This document shows positions 11,163 through 19,844 of a stretch of 64,000 nt of DNA, in pieces. Origin of the DNA: Omphalotus guepiniiformis (lineage: Eukaryota; Basidiomycota; Agaricomycetes; Agaricales; Omphalotaceae); NCBI GenBank assembly GCA_028554645.1, contig JAQOOI010000019.1, positions 434,001 to 498,000 on the forward strand. The letters run 5' to 3'. Position numbers and translations under genes: made by a program. How positions within the stretch are numbered: position 1 is the first letter of the stretch; every line of letters begins with the position of its first letter. The notes beneath the pieces were generated by a model. That model did not search any database and was not told the origin of the DNA. It saw only the letters and a list, made by a program, of their open reading frames with translations.

Positions 11163-11956
11163 ATGCAATCCCCTGAATCAACTTGTAACGCAGTCTCGTC
11201 CGATCTTCCGATTTCCCTAGTCGCTATCAACCGCACAGACGAAGACGTCAAGAAAGGGGCAGATCGCAGGTGAGTAACACGACGTTGTTGGACAGGTACA
11301 AACTGACTTGTGAATCGGTCGCGTCTGAACAACGGAACGTCCTCAGTGCGCCTGAATCAAATTGTAACGCAGTCGCGTCCGATCTTCCGATTTCCCTAGT
11401 CACTATCAACCGCACAGACGAAGACGTCAAGAAAGGGGCAGATCGCAGGTGAGTAACACGACGTTGTTGGACAGGTACGAACTGACTTGTGAATCGGTCG
11501 CGTCTGAACAACGGAACGTCCTCAGTGCGCCTGAATCAACTTGTAACGCAGTCGCGTCCGATCTCCCGATTTCCCTAGTCACTATCAACCGCACAGACGA
11601 AGACGTCAAGAAAGGGGCAGATCGCAGGTGAGTAACACGACGTTGTTGGACAGGTACGAACTGACTTGTGAATCGGTCGCGTCTGAACAACCGAACGTCT
11701 TCAGTGTCGAGCGACCGCGCGAGCGTGACAGTGTCATGAAAACGGAACCTTCGTGCACATCGTCGAGCGCGTTGGCTTGGGATGCAGTCGCGTCCGGACG
11801 GTTGAAACGCCTCCTCAATGACCGCCCAGAAGATAGCCGACCACGCAAGCGGAGACGGGTGGCGTACGAAGAGCCGAGGTGGGTTTTCCAAGCAGTTTTT
11901 TGAATAGGTAGTGAGCTAATTGTCCCTTCTCCAGTCAAAGGCCCGAGTGCAAATAA
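11163..11956 (+). CDS. hypothetical protein made of tandem exon-intron modules
   Basis: Exons 11163-11269, 11347-11448, 11526-11627, 11705-11878 and 11935-11956 join in phase to 168 residues. A 179-bp unit is present three times, giving a leading exon and two identical-phase 102-nt exons, each followed by a 77-nt intron with GTGAGT donor, AACTGAC branch-like word and TCAG acceptor. Each module encodes the same peptide with few changes (ADLP or SDLPISLV, NRTDEDVKKGADR). A second acceptor 26 nt after each donor also keeps frame and would add 17 residues per module, but 26 nt is short for a fungal intron. The C-terminal part carries a basic RPRKRRR cluster, a likely nuclear signal. The family is not recognised. 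Confidence 0.55.
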
Positions 11957-12532
11957 TAATAAGCAGAGGACAGCGGTGCACGCTGCGATGTAACAAGCCC
12001 GGTATGTCGGCGTCCTCTTTTCAACCACCCCTTTCTTACAGTAGTGACCAGGTCATATGTTTATAAATTGCTTATCTCACATGTATCACAATCTGTCTGT
12101 AGCGCGAATAAGAAATATTGTATATGGATGGTGGACCTTGTCGCGTAAGACACGACGCCGCATGCGCCTGGCGCCGGGGACAAGATCTCATATCTCATCA
12201 TTGACAGTGTGACCCTTCTATGCAGGCGCCCGGAAGAAGATCTGATAGATTTCATCATTGAAAATCAGACTCAGAGCTTCATTATTATTTAGGGTTCATT
12301 GTTCAGTTACGCGGCTCCGAATCGCACCAGGTGGCAGGGTCGTGTAACCGGCATATGTCAAGCACCTTACATTGCCGGTACGCTACATCAGGCTACATCC
12401 GACCTAAGTAGACCGAGCCGGTACAGAAAACCGGGCCTGCAGCTCATTACTAGCAAACCCCTTTAAAGCGGCAGGAGGACTTTGCGCTGCACCGAACCAA
12501 CCTACCGTACCGTCCTTGATCCACACTATCTC
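11957..12532. other. intergenic stretch
   Basis: About 575 bp with no supported gene. Two related words, GCGCCGGGGACAAGATCTCA and GCGCCCGGAAGAAGATCTGA, each followed by TCATCATTGA, lie at about 12171 and 12227 and look like a small decayed duplication. Confidence 0.4.
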
Positions 12533-13137
12533 ATGGCAGAGAACTTGAACGAGGTCGACGAGCAGAACAATACCAGCGCACCCCGCGACGAAACCTTCAT
12601 CCCTCCGGCAGTAGGGTCGCATTCGTACTGGTCACAGTCCGAAACACGCGCGAGACCTTGGAGAGATACGTGGAGCTCTGAATCCAACATTCTCCGTCAC
12701 ATGAGGGCGGACTTCGCAGAGCTTGGACTGACTTGGAACGGGTCTTCAAGCCGACAGGATAATTTAGACCAGGTGGAATCTCGTCTCTGGTCAGAGGTGC
12801 AACGTAAGTACTAAACATTGTCTAGCTACCATAGCCCGTCCTGATCCATGACGCAGTGTACCGCATCAGCCCAGAAGGCGCCGCTGCCCAGGCGCCTTTG
12901 CCTACTCTCACTGGGCCTGAAGTCCTCCGCCGGCTCGCTGCGCTTGAGCAAGGCCTGGAGGAGAAGAAAGTCGAGGAGGGCTCACTAGCCGCGCGGGAGG
13001 CCACCCTGCAGGCTGAGCTCGATAGCTTGCGGAACCAGTTGTCATCGTTGCGCGCGCACACCGACCGTCTACAAGAGGATCGGCGTGACCTAGTAGACCT
13101 ACTCGTAGTCGCCTATGCTCGCCTTCCCATTACTTAG
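12533..13137 (+). CDS. hypothetical coiled-coil protein, two exons
   Basis: Exons 12533-12803 and 12857-13137 join in phase across a 53-nt intron (GTAAGT...ACGCAG) to 183 residues. The first half is polar, with acidic and Trp-containing segments. From about residue 105 onward the heptad-like pattern LRRLAALEQGLEEKK...LQAELDSLRNQLSSLRAH...LQEDRRDLVDLL predicts a coiled coil, so the protein probably oligomerises. Start is the ATG in the context CTCATGG at 12533; the frame is open upstream without another ATG in good context. Its place between mobile elements suggests an accessory gene, possibly retroelement-derived, but no Gag or zinc-knuckle motif is visible. Confidence 0.55.
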
Positions 13138-14076
13138 CACGCGTGCCATTTGTTTCAATGTTAAGCTCGACACATCAGATCATCAGATGCCGTCTGTTTT
13201 TCCTTGAGACAAAGTATTCCCCCCCCCCCCACTATGTTTTGTTGATCATCGAGCTGCGAGAAATCTATGTATATTCAAAAAGGTTCATTAGAGCTTATGA
13301 GCCACACGTCGCCAAGTGGCTTTGTGTAGAAAAGATTCCGTATCGCTAGAAAACTTTCTTGCTCCAACAGGCTCCAAAGGCTTCTGGGGCATACCACAAA
13401 TAGAAGCTCAACGGGCAGTCAACCTCATAATTGCTTAGTAAAACGGCTGGAGCTAGCTGGAGCCTCTGGGGAGATTTCCTGAGATTTCTCGTATGTAGCG
13501 AGGCTTGGCGTTTTTCTATCGGAGAAAAGTGGATGACTTCCCGTAAGAGTTTAGGACCAATCTGCACTAGATTTTACCTTCCATATGCTTAGCTGAGACG
13601 AGCCGATCGCGGTTAGTGCCATCCAATCGCTTTGGTTCAGCTCTGCGATGAAACCGCAAAATCAAATATCAGCAGTGTAACCCAAACCATGAGTTTTGGC
13701 AAGGTTTCTATAAAGATTCTCTGGTGCATTTGATTTATTTTTGCTGTAAGCGAGCCTAAGCGAGCCTAATCGAAGGAAAACTGCTGAAATAGAGCTTATT
13801 TGTCAACGTAGCAAACTGACTTTGCCACAAAGATTTGCCATTTATATCCTTATCGCGGATACATGATTGGCTAGAGATCGTGCAAGTAGTTTCCTACGGT
13901 TTGCTGATCCCGGGTACACGTGACTACTAGGGCCACGCTCGGCAGAAACCTTGCTTGGGCCTCCGTGGGATGGATGATGATAAATCTGAATCTCGTGACA
14001 TCGCCAAAGTTTTGTTGATGCAGAAGTCTTCCCCTAGCCTCCTTGCCACACTCACCCCCATCTTTCAAACAGAGTG
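13138..14076. other. non-coding stretch with dispersed repeat
   Basis: Contains a C homopolymer near 13220 and copy 2 of the dispersed repeat (13543-13927). No gene is supported. The last 150 bp form the upstream region of the dioxygenase gene. Confidence 0.5.
13543..13927 (+). repeat. dispersed repeat family, copy 2
   Basis: Longer relative of the copy at 1551-1800: GTAAGAGTTTAGGACCAATC start, AGACGAGCCGATCGCGG block, GGTGCATTTGATTTATTTTT block with a duplicated AAGCGAGCCT word, and the CCCGGGTACACGTGACTA end. About 100 bp present here between the last two blocks are absent in copy 1, so copy 1 carries a deletion or copy 2 an insertion. Confidence 0.75.
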
Positions 14077-16255
14077 ATGAAGCGAGCCGAAAATTGTCAA
14101 AAGCCCTCTAATCCCTGTACGTCCACTCTTTACTAGCTACCACCCGATTCCCTTCATCTGCAATACTTCAACGATCGCCTGAACCCGAGGAATGTTACAG
14201 TTCCTTGAATACTCGCGCAACGGGAATGCGAGGATACTGCACATTCTTTGGAATCTCAGGTGCTCTCCGAAGGCTTGCGCTGAGGGGGGAGGGCGAGGCT
14301 GAACACCACAAGAATCTAACGTCGCTTTACAGCGTCCAACACACCGGCTGGTGTTAAAACCGACTACGAATTTTCAGCTGCGGCTCGCGTCACTCTGGAA
14401 AACAGAGAGGTGAAGAGACCCAAAAAACGTCAAAAGCTCTCTAATCCCTGTACGTCCACTCTTTACTAGCTACTACCCGATTCCCTTCATCTGCAATACT
14501 TCAACGATCGCCTGAACCCGAGGAATGTTACAGTTCCTTGAATACTCGCGCAACGGGAATGCGAGGATACTGCACATTCTTTGGAATCTCGGGTGCTCTC
14601 CGAAGGCTTGCACTGAGGGCGGAGGGCTAGGGCTGGGCGTGTCAAGAATCTAACCTCCCTCTACAGGGCCTCCCCCACCCAAACCCACGGCTGCTGTTAG
14701 AACCGCGTTCGAGTTTTCAGCGGCACTTCGCCGCACTCTGGAGCACGAAGGCGCTTATGATTACCTTGACAAAGCCCCAACTTCTGCAGACCCCTTCAGC
14801 TCATCGCCACCCCCACCAACATCCGCCACCTCCTCACCTTTATCCTCACCTTTATCCTCCCCTCCCTCCTCCCCCACCCCGCCACCGCTTCTCAGGCCCC
14901 ACCCCCTGCCAATTCCTACCCTCGGCGCTGACTCTGCCGCAGCCACCTCCTTAGGCGTATCTAAAACCCGCGCCCGTCGACTCAAACGCTCTAAAGAGTC
15001 CAGCAAGCAGAATAGGGATCGTAAACGTCAAGCAGCCCCTACCAAACGCGCGCGGACGATATCAAACCTCGCCCCCCCATTGAGAATCGCCATAACACTG
15101 CGTCACAACCCATACACAACTCGTTCAGTCTGTTCAGTGATGCACCGGTCACTTCGACCGCGTACGTCGGGCTAAAGGAAAAGAAGGATCGCCCTTCTGG
15201 CACTCCAGACCGGGCGTACGGGCTGCATGAAGTTGTTGGTCCCAAATCAAAGTTCAAATTCGAGCTTGTGCGGTATAACCCAGAGTGTGTAATTTCCAGA
15301 TTGATCTTTAGGTGTGCACTGACTATGTTCCACGTCAGTGCTTCCACCCCATTTGCCGACTCTGAAGGTCGGGTTTTTGCCGTTGCTGTGGATGCGCCTG
15401 CAGACCCTAAATGGCAGGAATGCACCAAGGCTGCTGCTGATGAACTAGAGCGCTTGCGCGCTTGTTGCAGCTTCAATGCGGAGCAACAAGGCCATCGCAG
15501 GGGCAAATTTCCTGCATTGTCAACTGGGATCTCTTTTGGAGGAGGGCAAGTTGTGAGTGTCACCCCACCATCTAATTCCCAATACTCACCAGTTGTAGCG
15601 CCCAGGGAATCTTATTCACAATAAGCGGAACACTAAGGTCCTTCGGGGGCTGGTGGAACACTGGGCGTTCAAACGCCTTTCCGGATTTGCGACTGGGGTG
15701 TTCAAGAGTTGGGCCCCCCACCTCTATGATTACTATCAGACGTATCTTACGCACCTTCTTGAACATGACGAAAGTCTTGTCCGCATCTTCCACAACAGTG
15801 TATTTCCTACCGCCACATTCAACTTTGGCCCGCTAACTGAAACCATACCCCACATTGATCATGGCAATCTACCCTTCGGCCTGTGCTTTATCTGGGCACT
15901 AGGCGACTACGACCCAACGCACGGGGGCCATATCATTCTCTGGGACGCCAGGAAGGTTATTGAGTTTCCACCTGGGACCGTGGTCGCCATACCATCCGGC
16001 GTTTGTCGCCACTCCAACACCCGCATCCGGAAGAACGAGCGTCGCTATTCCTTTACCCAGTATATGCCGGGTGGGCTGTTCCGTTGGGTTGACAATGGAT
16101 TTCAGTTACAGGAGGATCGTCTGGCTGCAATGAGTGAACAGGAGGTCAAAGAGGACAGGTTTAGGAAGCAACAACGTTGGTCATTGGGGTTAGGACTTTT
16201 ATCTACACTTACAGACCTTGGACATAGTATGCTAAACCTTGATGTATATCAATGA
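14077..16255 (+). CDS. TET/JBP-type 2-oxoglutarate/Fe(II) dioxygenase
   Basis: Five exons: 14077-14116, 14333-14449, 14667-15284, 15339-15552 and 15599-16255, about 548 residues. Family enzymes oxidise 5-methylcytosine or thymine in DNA using Fe(II), O2 and 2-oxoglutarate. The C-terminal domain carries PHIDHGN (iron ligands His about 415, Asp about 417; bases 15851-15859), RHSN (second His about 468) and ERRYSFTQY (2OG-binding Arg about 479), plus the fungal TET/JBP signatures FGGGQ, SGF, WAP.LYDYY and FNFGP. The N-terminus is disordered, Ser/Pro rich and basic. Exon 3 changes frame between about 15025 and 15060, so the copy is either frameshifted or contains an unseen splice or sequence error. 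The 5' exons lie in a 330-bp tandem duplication. A KDZ transposase lies 3.6 kb downstream. Confidence 0.85.
14090..14665 (+). repeat. tandem duplication inside the dioxygenase gene
   Basis: A unit of about 333 bp is repeated: GTCAAAAGCCCTCTAATCCC through CTCCGAAGGCTTGC at about 14096-14280 matches GTCAAAAGCTCTCTAATCCC onward at about 14429-14613 almost base for base. The unit covers the end of an exon and nearly all of the following 216-217 nt intron, so exons 1 and 2 end alike and introns 1 and 2 are copies of each other. Confidence 0.85.
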
Positions 16256-16388
16256 ATGTATTGGGATTATACATTACATTTAATGCGCAATGAATGTATC
16301 AGTTGTTCCAGCCTATGTTCCACGATTGCCAAAGAGGCCCCGCGCTTCGGGATTGTTCTTGAGAATCACTTGTCAACGATAGCTCATG

Positions 16389-17262
16389 CTACACAGAAGT
16401 GCTGGTAATATATTTCTCATGTATGATCCCAAGTTGGAAGAAGGTGCGTGCAAACAGTATTGCTGAGCAAAATCTCAGACCACCAATGTACAGTTTATTT
16501 ACGCACTTGAGTTTGCTTGTAACACTTGGCTCGGACCTCATCTTCTCAGACCGATCTACGTCAAACTACACAGAAGTGCTGGTAACATATTGCTCATGTA
16601 TTATTTCAAGTTTGAAGGAGGTGCGTGCAAACAGTATTGCTGAGCAAAATCTCAGACCACCAATGTACAGTCTATACACGCACTTGAGTTTGCTTGTAAC
16701 ACTTGGCTCGGACCTCATCTTCTCAGACCGATCTACGTCAAACTACACAGAAGTTCTGGTAACATATTTCTCATGTATTATCTCAAGTTTGAAGAAGGTG
16801 CGTGCAAACAGTATTGCTGAGCAAAATCTCAAACCACCAATGTACAGTCTATACACGCACTTGAGTTTGCTTGTAACACTTGGCTCGGACCTCATCTTCT
16901 CAGACCGATATACGTCAAACTACACAGAAGTGCTGGTAACATATTGCTCATGTATTATTTCAAGTTTGAAGGAGGTGCGTGCAAACAGTATTGCTGAGCA
17001 AAATCTCAGACCACCAATGTACAGTCTATACACGCACTTGAGTTTGCTTGTAACACTTGGCTCGGACCTCATCTTCTCAGACCGATCTACGTCAAACTAC
17101 ACAGAAGTGCTGGTAACATATTTCTCATGTATTATCTCAAGTTGGAAGAAGGTGCATGCAAACAGTATTGCTGAGCAAAATCTCAGACCACCAATGTACG
17201 GTCTATTTACGCACTTGAGTTCGCTTGTAACACTTGGCTCCGACTCTCATCTTCTCAGACTA
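16389..17262 (+). repeat. five tandem copies of a 177-bp unit
   Basis: CTACACAG marks unit starts at 16389, 16566, 16743, 16920 and 17097, an exact 177-bp period. Shared words include GCAAACAGTATTGCTGAGC, CCACCAATGTAC and TTGTAACACTTGGCTC. Divergence is a few percent. The array fills the space between the dioxygenase stop (16255) and the ATG at 17271. The period is a multiple of three and free of stops in one frame, which creates a 319-codon open frame that I regard as an artefact. Confidence 0.95.
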
Positions 17263-17270
17263 AATTCTGA

Positions 17271-18058
17271 ATGCCGCGACGTAAACTATATACTACAGCA
17301 GCTCAGAAACGTGAAGCGCAACGGTCGTACTCCCAAAAACACTACGCAGCGTGAATAATTTCCTTGCCTCTGAATGTTTTTGCTCACTGCTCTTTGTTTT
17401 CAATTTCAGGAACCGCGAGGCTATCAATGCCCACAGGCGGGAAAGACGTGCGGCAGAAGACCTTGATGATGCACTCGAGGCACAAAGATTGTGAGTCTTG
17501 TATCGATTCAAGTACTTCAAGGGCCGATAATATATCTTATAGGCGTACAGAAAAACGTAAAAACTGGATTGAGACGCGAGGTGCTGATCCTAGGTCTGTA
17601 CATACCTCCCTCCAAACGCCACTCTCCGATTAGCTCAACGCTTTAATCGCAGCCGCTTGATCAAGCAAAAGCTCAGCTATATACGATGCGTCCAATCACG
17701 ATGGGACTCAAAAATCGAAGACAACCCTGCTGTACATCTCGATCGCTCTGTTCAAGCGCTGATTGACAGGTGCTCAGTACATCCTGAAAATCGCAAACGT
17801 CTTGTGCTGCAGTATCTCATCAGACCCCATCATACATTACTCCGACTTCAAATGAAGGTTTCGAGAGCTGCTACGAAAGTTGAATCAATGGGTCCATCTG
17901 CAGAGACATGGCGCGAAGTGACGACAATCTTGAAGACCATGACAGATGTGGTGCGCTGGTTCGAGGAGTGTATACACTGGGCTGTGCACGCCGGGTTGAA
18001 CGAACTTCGGGGCGCACGAGACAATAGAGAACTTGAATATCAGTATCAAATGTATTAG
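17271..18058 (+). CDS. hypothetical basic protein, four exons
   Basis: Exons 17271-17350, 17410-17490, 17543-17593 and 17653-18058 join in phase to 205 residues; introns are 52-59 nt with GT...AG ends. The N-terminal 60 residues are strongly basic and helical (MPRRKLY, KREAQRSY, NREAINAHRRERR), like the leading segment seen in small Agaricomycete proteins near KDZ and TET/JBP genes, and could contact nucleic acid. The rest is predicted helical, with no catalytic motif. The ATG directly follows the 177-bp array, so the array probably contains or displaces its promoter. Same strand as the dioxygenase and transposase. Function unknown; conserved phase across three introns makes the gene credible. 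Confidence 0.65.
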
Positions 18059-18463
18059 CTTGAGGACTGTATTAGCCAGTTATTAGCCTCAGGTTTTTTT
18101 TTTGCTCATTATAACCCCATCAGCATTTGTTGTCAACGTCTTCCTTGGGTCAGACTAGGTCAGACTGAGCCTTGAGAGCGGTTCGTCTTTATTCCGGTCC
18201 ATGTGCCACTATCTCGCCTGGACTGATGGTTTTACAATGATGCTCCGTATTGATTCGGTGTATGTCGGTACTTCAGTTCGCACATAACCCCAATTATACT
18301 GGTACGTCCCCTCTGACTCTCTCTTCCTCGATTCAATCTCAATAGACGGTTCAGGGGTTCGGTCCAGGCCAAATGACGCCGGCACCGCAAACTATTCATA
18401 TACATTGTTTGCATACATAGGAGCCGCTACTACGCTGGTTCGCCCCAATAGCCGCCCACAGTG
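18059..18463. other. intergenic stretch
   Basis: About 400 bp with a T-rich tract after the preceding stop (near 18093). No gene or clear repeat is seen. Confidence 0.5.
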
Positions 18464-19021
18464 ATGTCTTCCGACTCCTTCGAGGGACACGTCGTGAACG
18501 TCGCGAAAAAAAAGCGAAAAATTTGTCGTGGCTGTTGTCACAGGCGCTCTTGACCGGACTGAACTCTCTCATTTGTGCACTCTAGGCATAACTGCGGTAA
18601 ACACCCTACTAATCTTGAATTTGGATCCTGACCAACCCTTTCTTAGGACTTCATAATTGACACCAAACGAAGATTTCCCGAACAAATTTTCCTCTGCGAG
18701 CAGTTCTTTGTTGCTGTTATTTCACTCAACGTACGATGGGCGGTCCTGTCGTCAAATAGCACACAGCTAGTCAACCTCGAAGGCATCGACCACAGGCCTC
18801 CTGGCACTTTGGACGCTTCCGGGGTGGACTTTTGTCTAGCAGTGGAGGAATTGCGCCTGGCTAAAGCCCTCGATCGCATCCACATCCGTTACCGGATGTT
18901 TGAACGAACTATGAATAGCTTTGTTGCGTTCCGGGTGTTGCTCGACATCCCTACCCCCACAGAGCTCAGTGGAAACCTTGTTGCGGAGTATTGTGAGTCT
19001 TTCCACCGCTGTGGATCGTGA
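18464..19021 (+). CDS. hypothetical protein, exon structure tentative
   Basis: A short first exon from ATG 18464 encodes a lysine-rich tract and a Cys-rich KICRGC motif. A tiny exon near 18586-18596 and a main exon from 18647 (intron 18597-18646, GTAAAC...CTTAG with a CTGAC branch word) follow. The main exon encodes a mixed alpha/beta-like segment with FPEQIFLCEQFF, LEGIDHRPPGTLD and a helical tail. The first donor is uncertain (GTTGTC or GTCGTG, both give the same phase), and the gene may continue past a GTGAGT word near 18992 rather than stop at 19021. The family is not recognised. Confidence 0.35.
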
Positions 19022-19844
19022 GCCCAATACTCAAACACGGTGTAGTAGCGATGGCAGATCCTTACCTTTGAAAGTCTTCTGATTAACGATGACGTGCTGC
19101 TGCATTCAAAGGTGAATCGATCCTCTACGTGTTCAGCCGTTGATATGCTGTAACTTATTGCACTTCTGGAGACTTGCTTGCACTCAAACAATGAGTATAT
19201 TTTGTATTCCTTCCAAGGCACCACCTCGGGCCACTTAGGAACGTTGATACTTAGGACATGCTGCCGATAACTTATAAATATGTTAAAATAAAGACATTTC
19301 ACGGCAAGGAGATGTTCCTGCTAAGTCTCCAAGAAATTCGAGTGTTATCTATGCATGTGTAAGAATGACTCAGCGAAATTTAGTGGAAAGGAGCTTAGTC
19401 GTTGACTCCGACGAAAAACTCCGAGAAAGATGAAGGTACATTACTACATACTTAGTACCCAGACTCCAACTTCCCACGCTCAGACCACGAGCAGCCGGAC
19501 AATTCTCCAGATCAGACCGGTAAATCGATCCGTCGTCAGGGCGGATCAGGTGCAACCGACTGCACCCGTCTCTCGCGTTTTTCTTGCAACTGCTTGACAC
19601 TCTCCTTCAGGATTTTTGACACAGCACAGCACTGTACCCGGGGCTACATAAGCGACTCATGAGTCCGGCAAAGAACTATGAGCCGCGAAGATCTAGATGA
19701 AGCGCATTCTTTCTGGCGGGGCGGACGAACTGCTCATTATGGGAAAGATTCGAGAATCGTACGGGCTGGTTCATCTTTCCACTTGGGAGAAAACTACCAT
19801 CGACCGACACGGTACACCCCACAGACTCAACATTGGGTACTACG
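19022..19844. other. upstream region of the KDZ gene
   Basis: About 820 bp with no supported gene on either strand. An open frame from 19678 reaches the transposase start region and offers an alternative upstream ATG (19679), but it runs in a different frame from the KDZ exon. The left end of the element should lie here or further left; I could not identify terminal inverted repeats by eye. Confidence 0.4.

Noticed and set aside
11270..11295. 26-nt introns in the module-repeat gene
   Set aside because: The ends are GT...AG and in phase, but 26 nt is shorter than usual for fungal introns. The 77-nt option with a branch-like CTGAC is preferred, and the short option is kept only as a possible alternative.
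14761..15006. Gly-rich minus-strand frame
   Set aside because: It is the complement of the Ser/Pro-rich linker of the dioxygenase.
16389..17262. CRISPR-like array
   Set aside because: The repeats are 177 bp, contiguous and without unique spacers, in a eukaryotic genome.
16399..17358. 319-codon open frame across the 177-bp array
   Set aside because: The unit length is a multiple of three and lacks stops in one frame, so the frame is a by-product of the repeats. It overlaps the first exon of the gene at 17271 in another frame.
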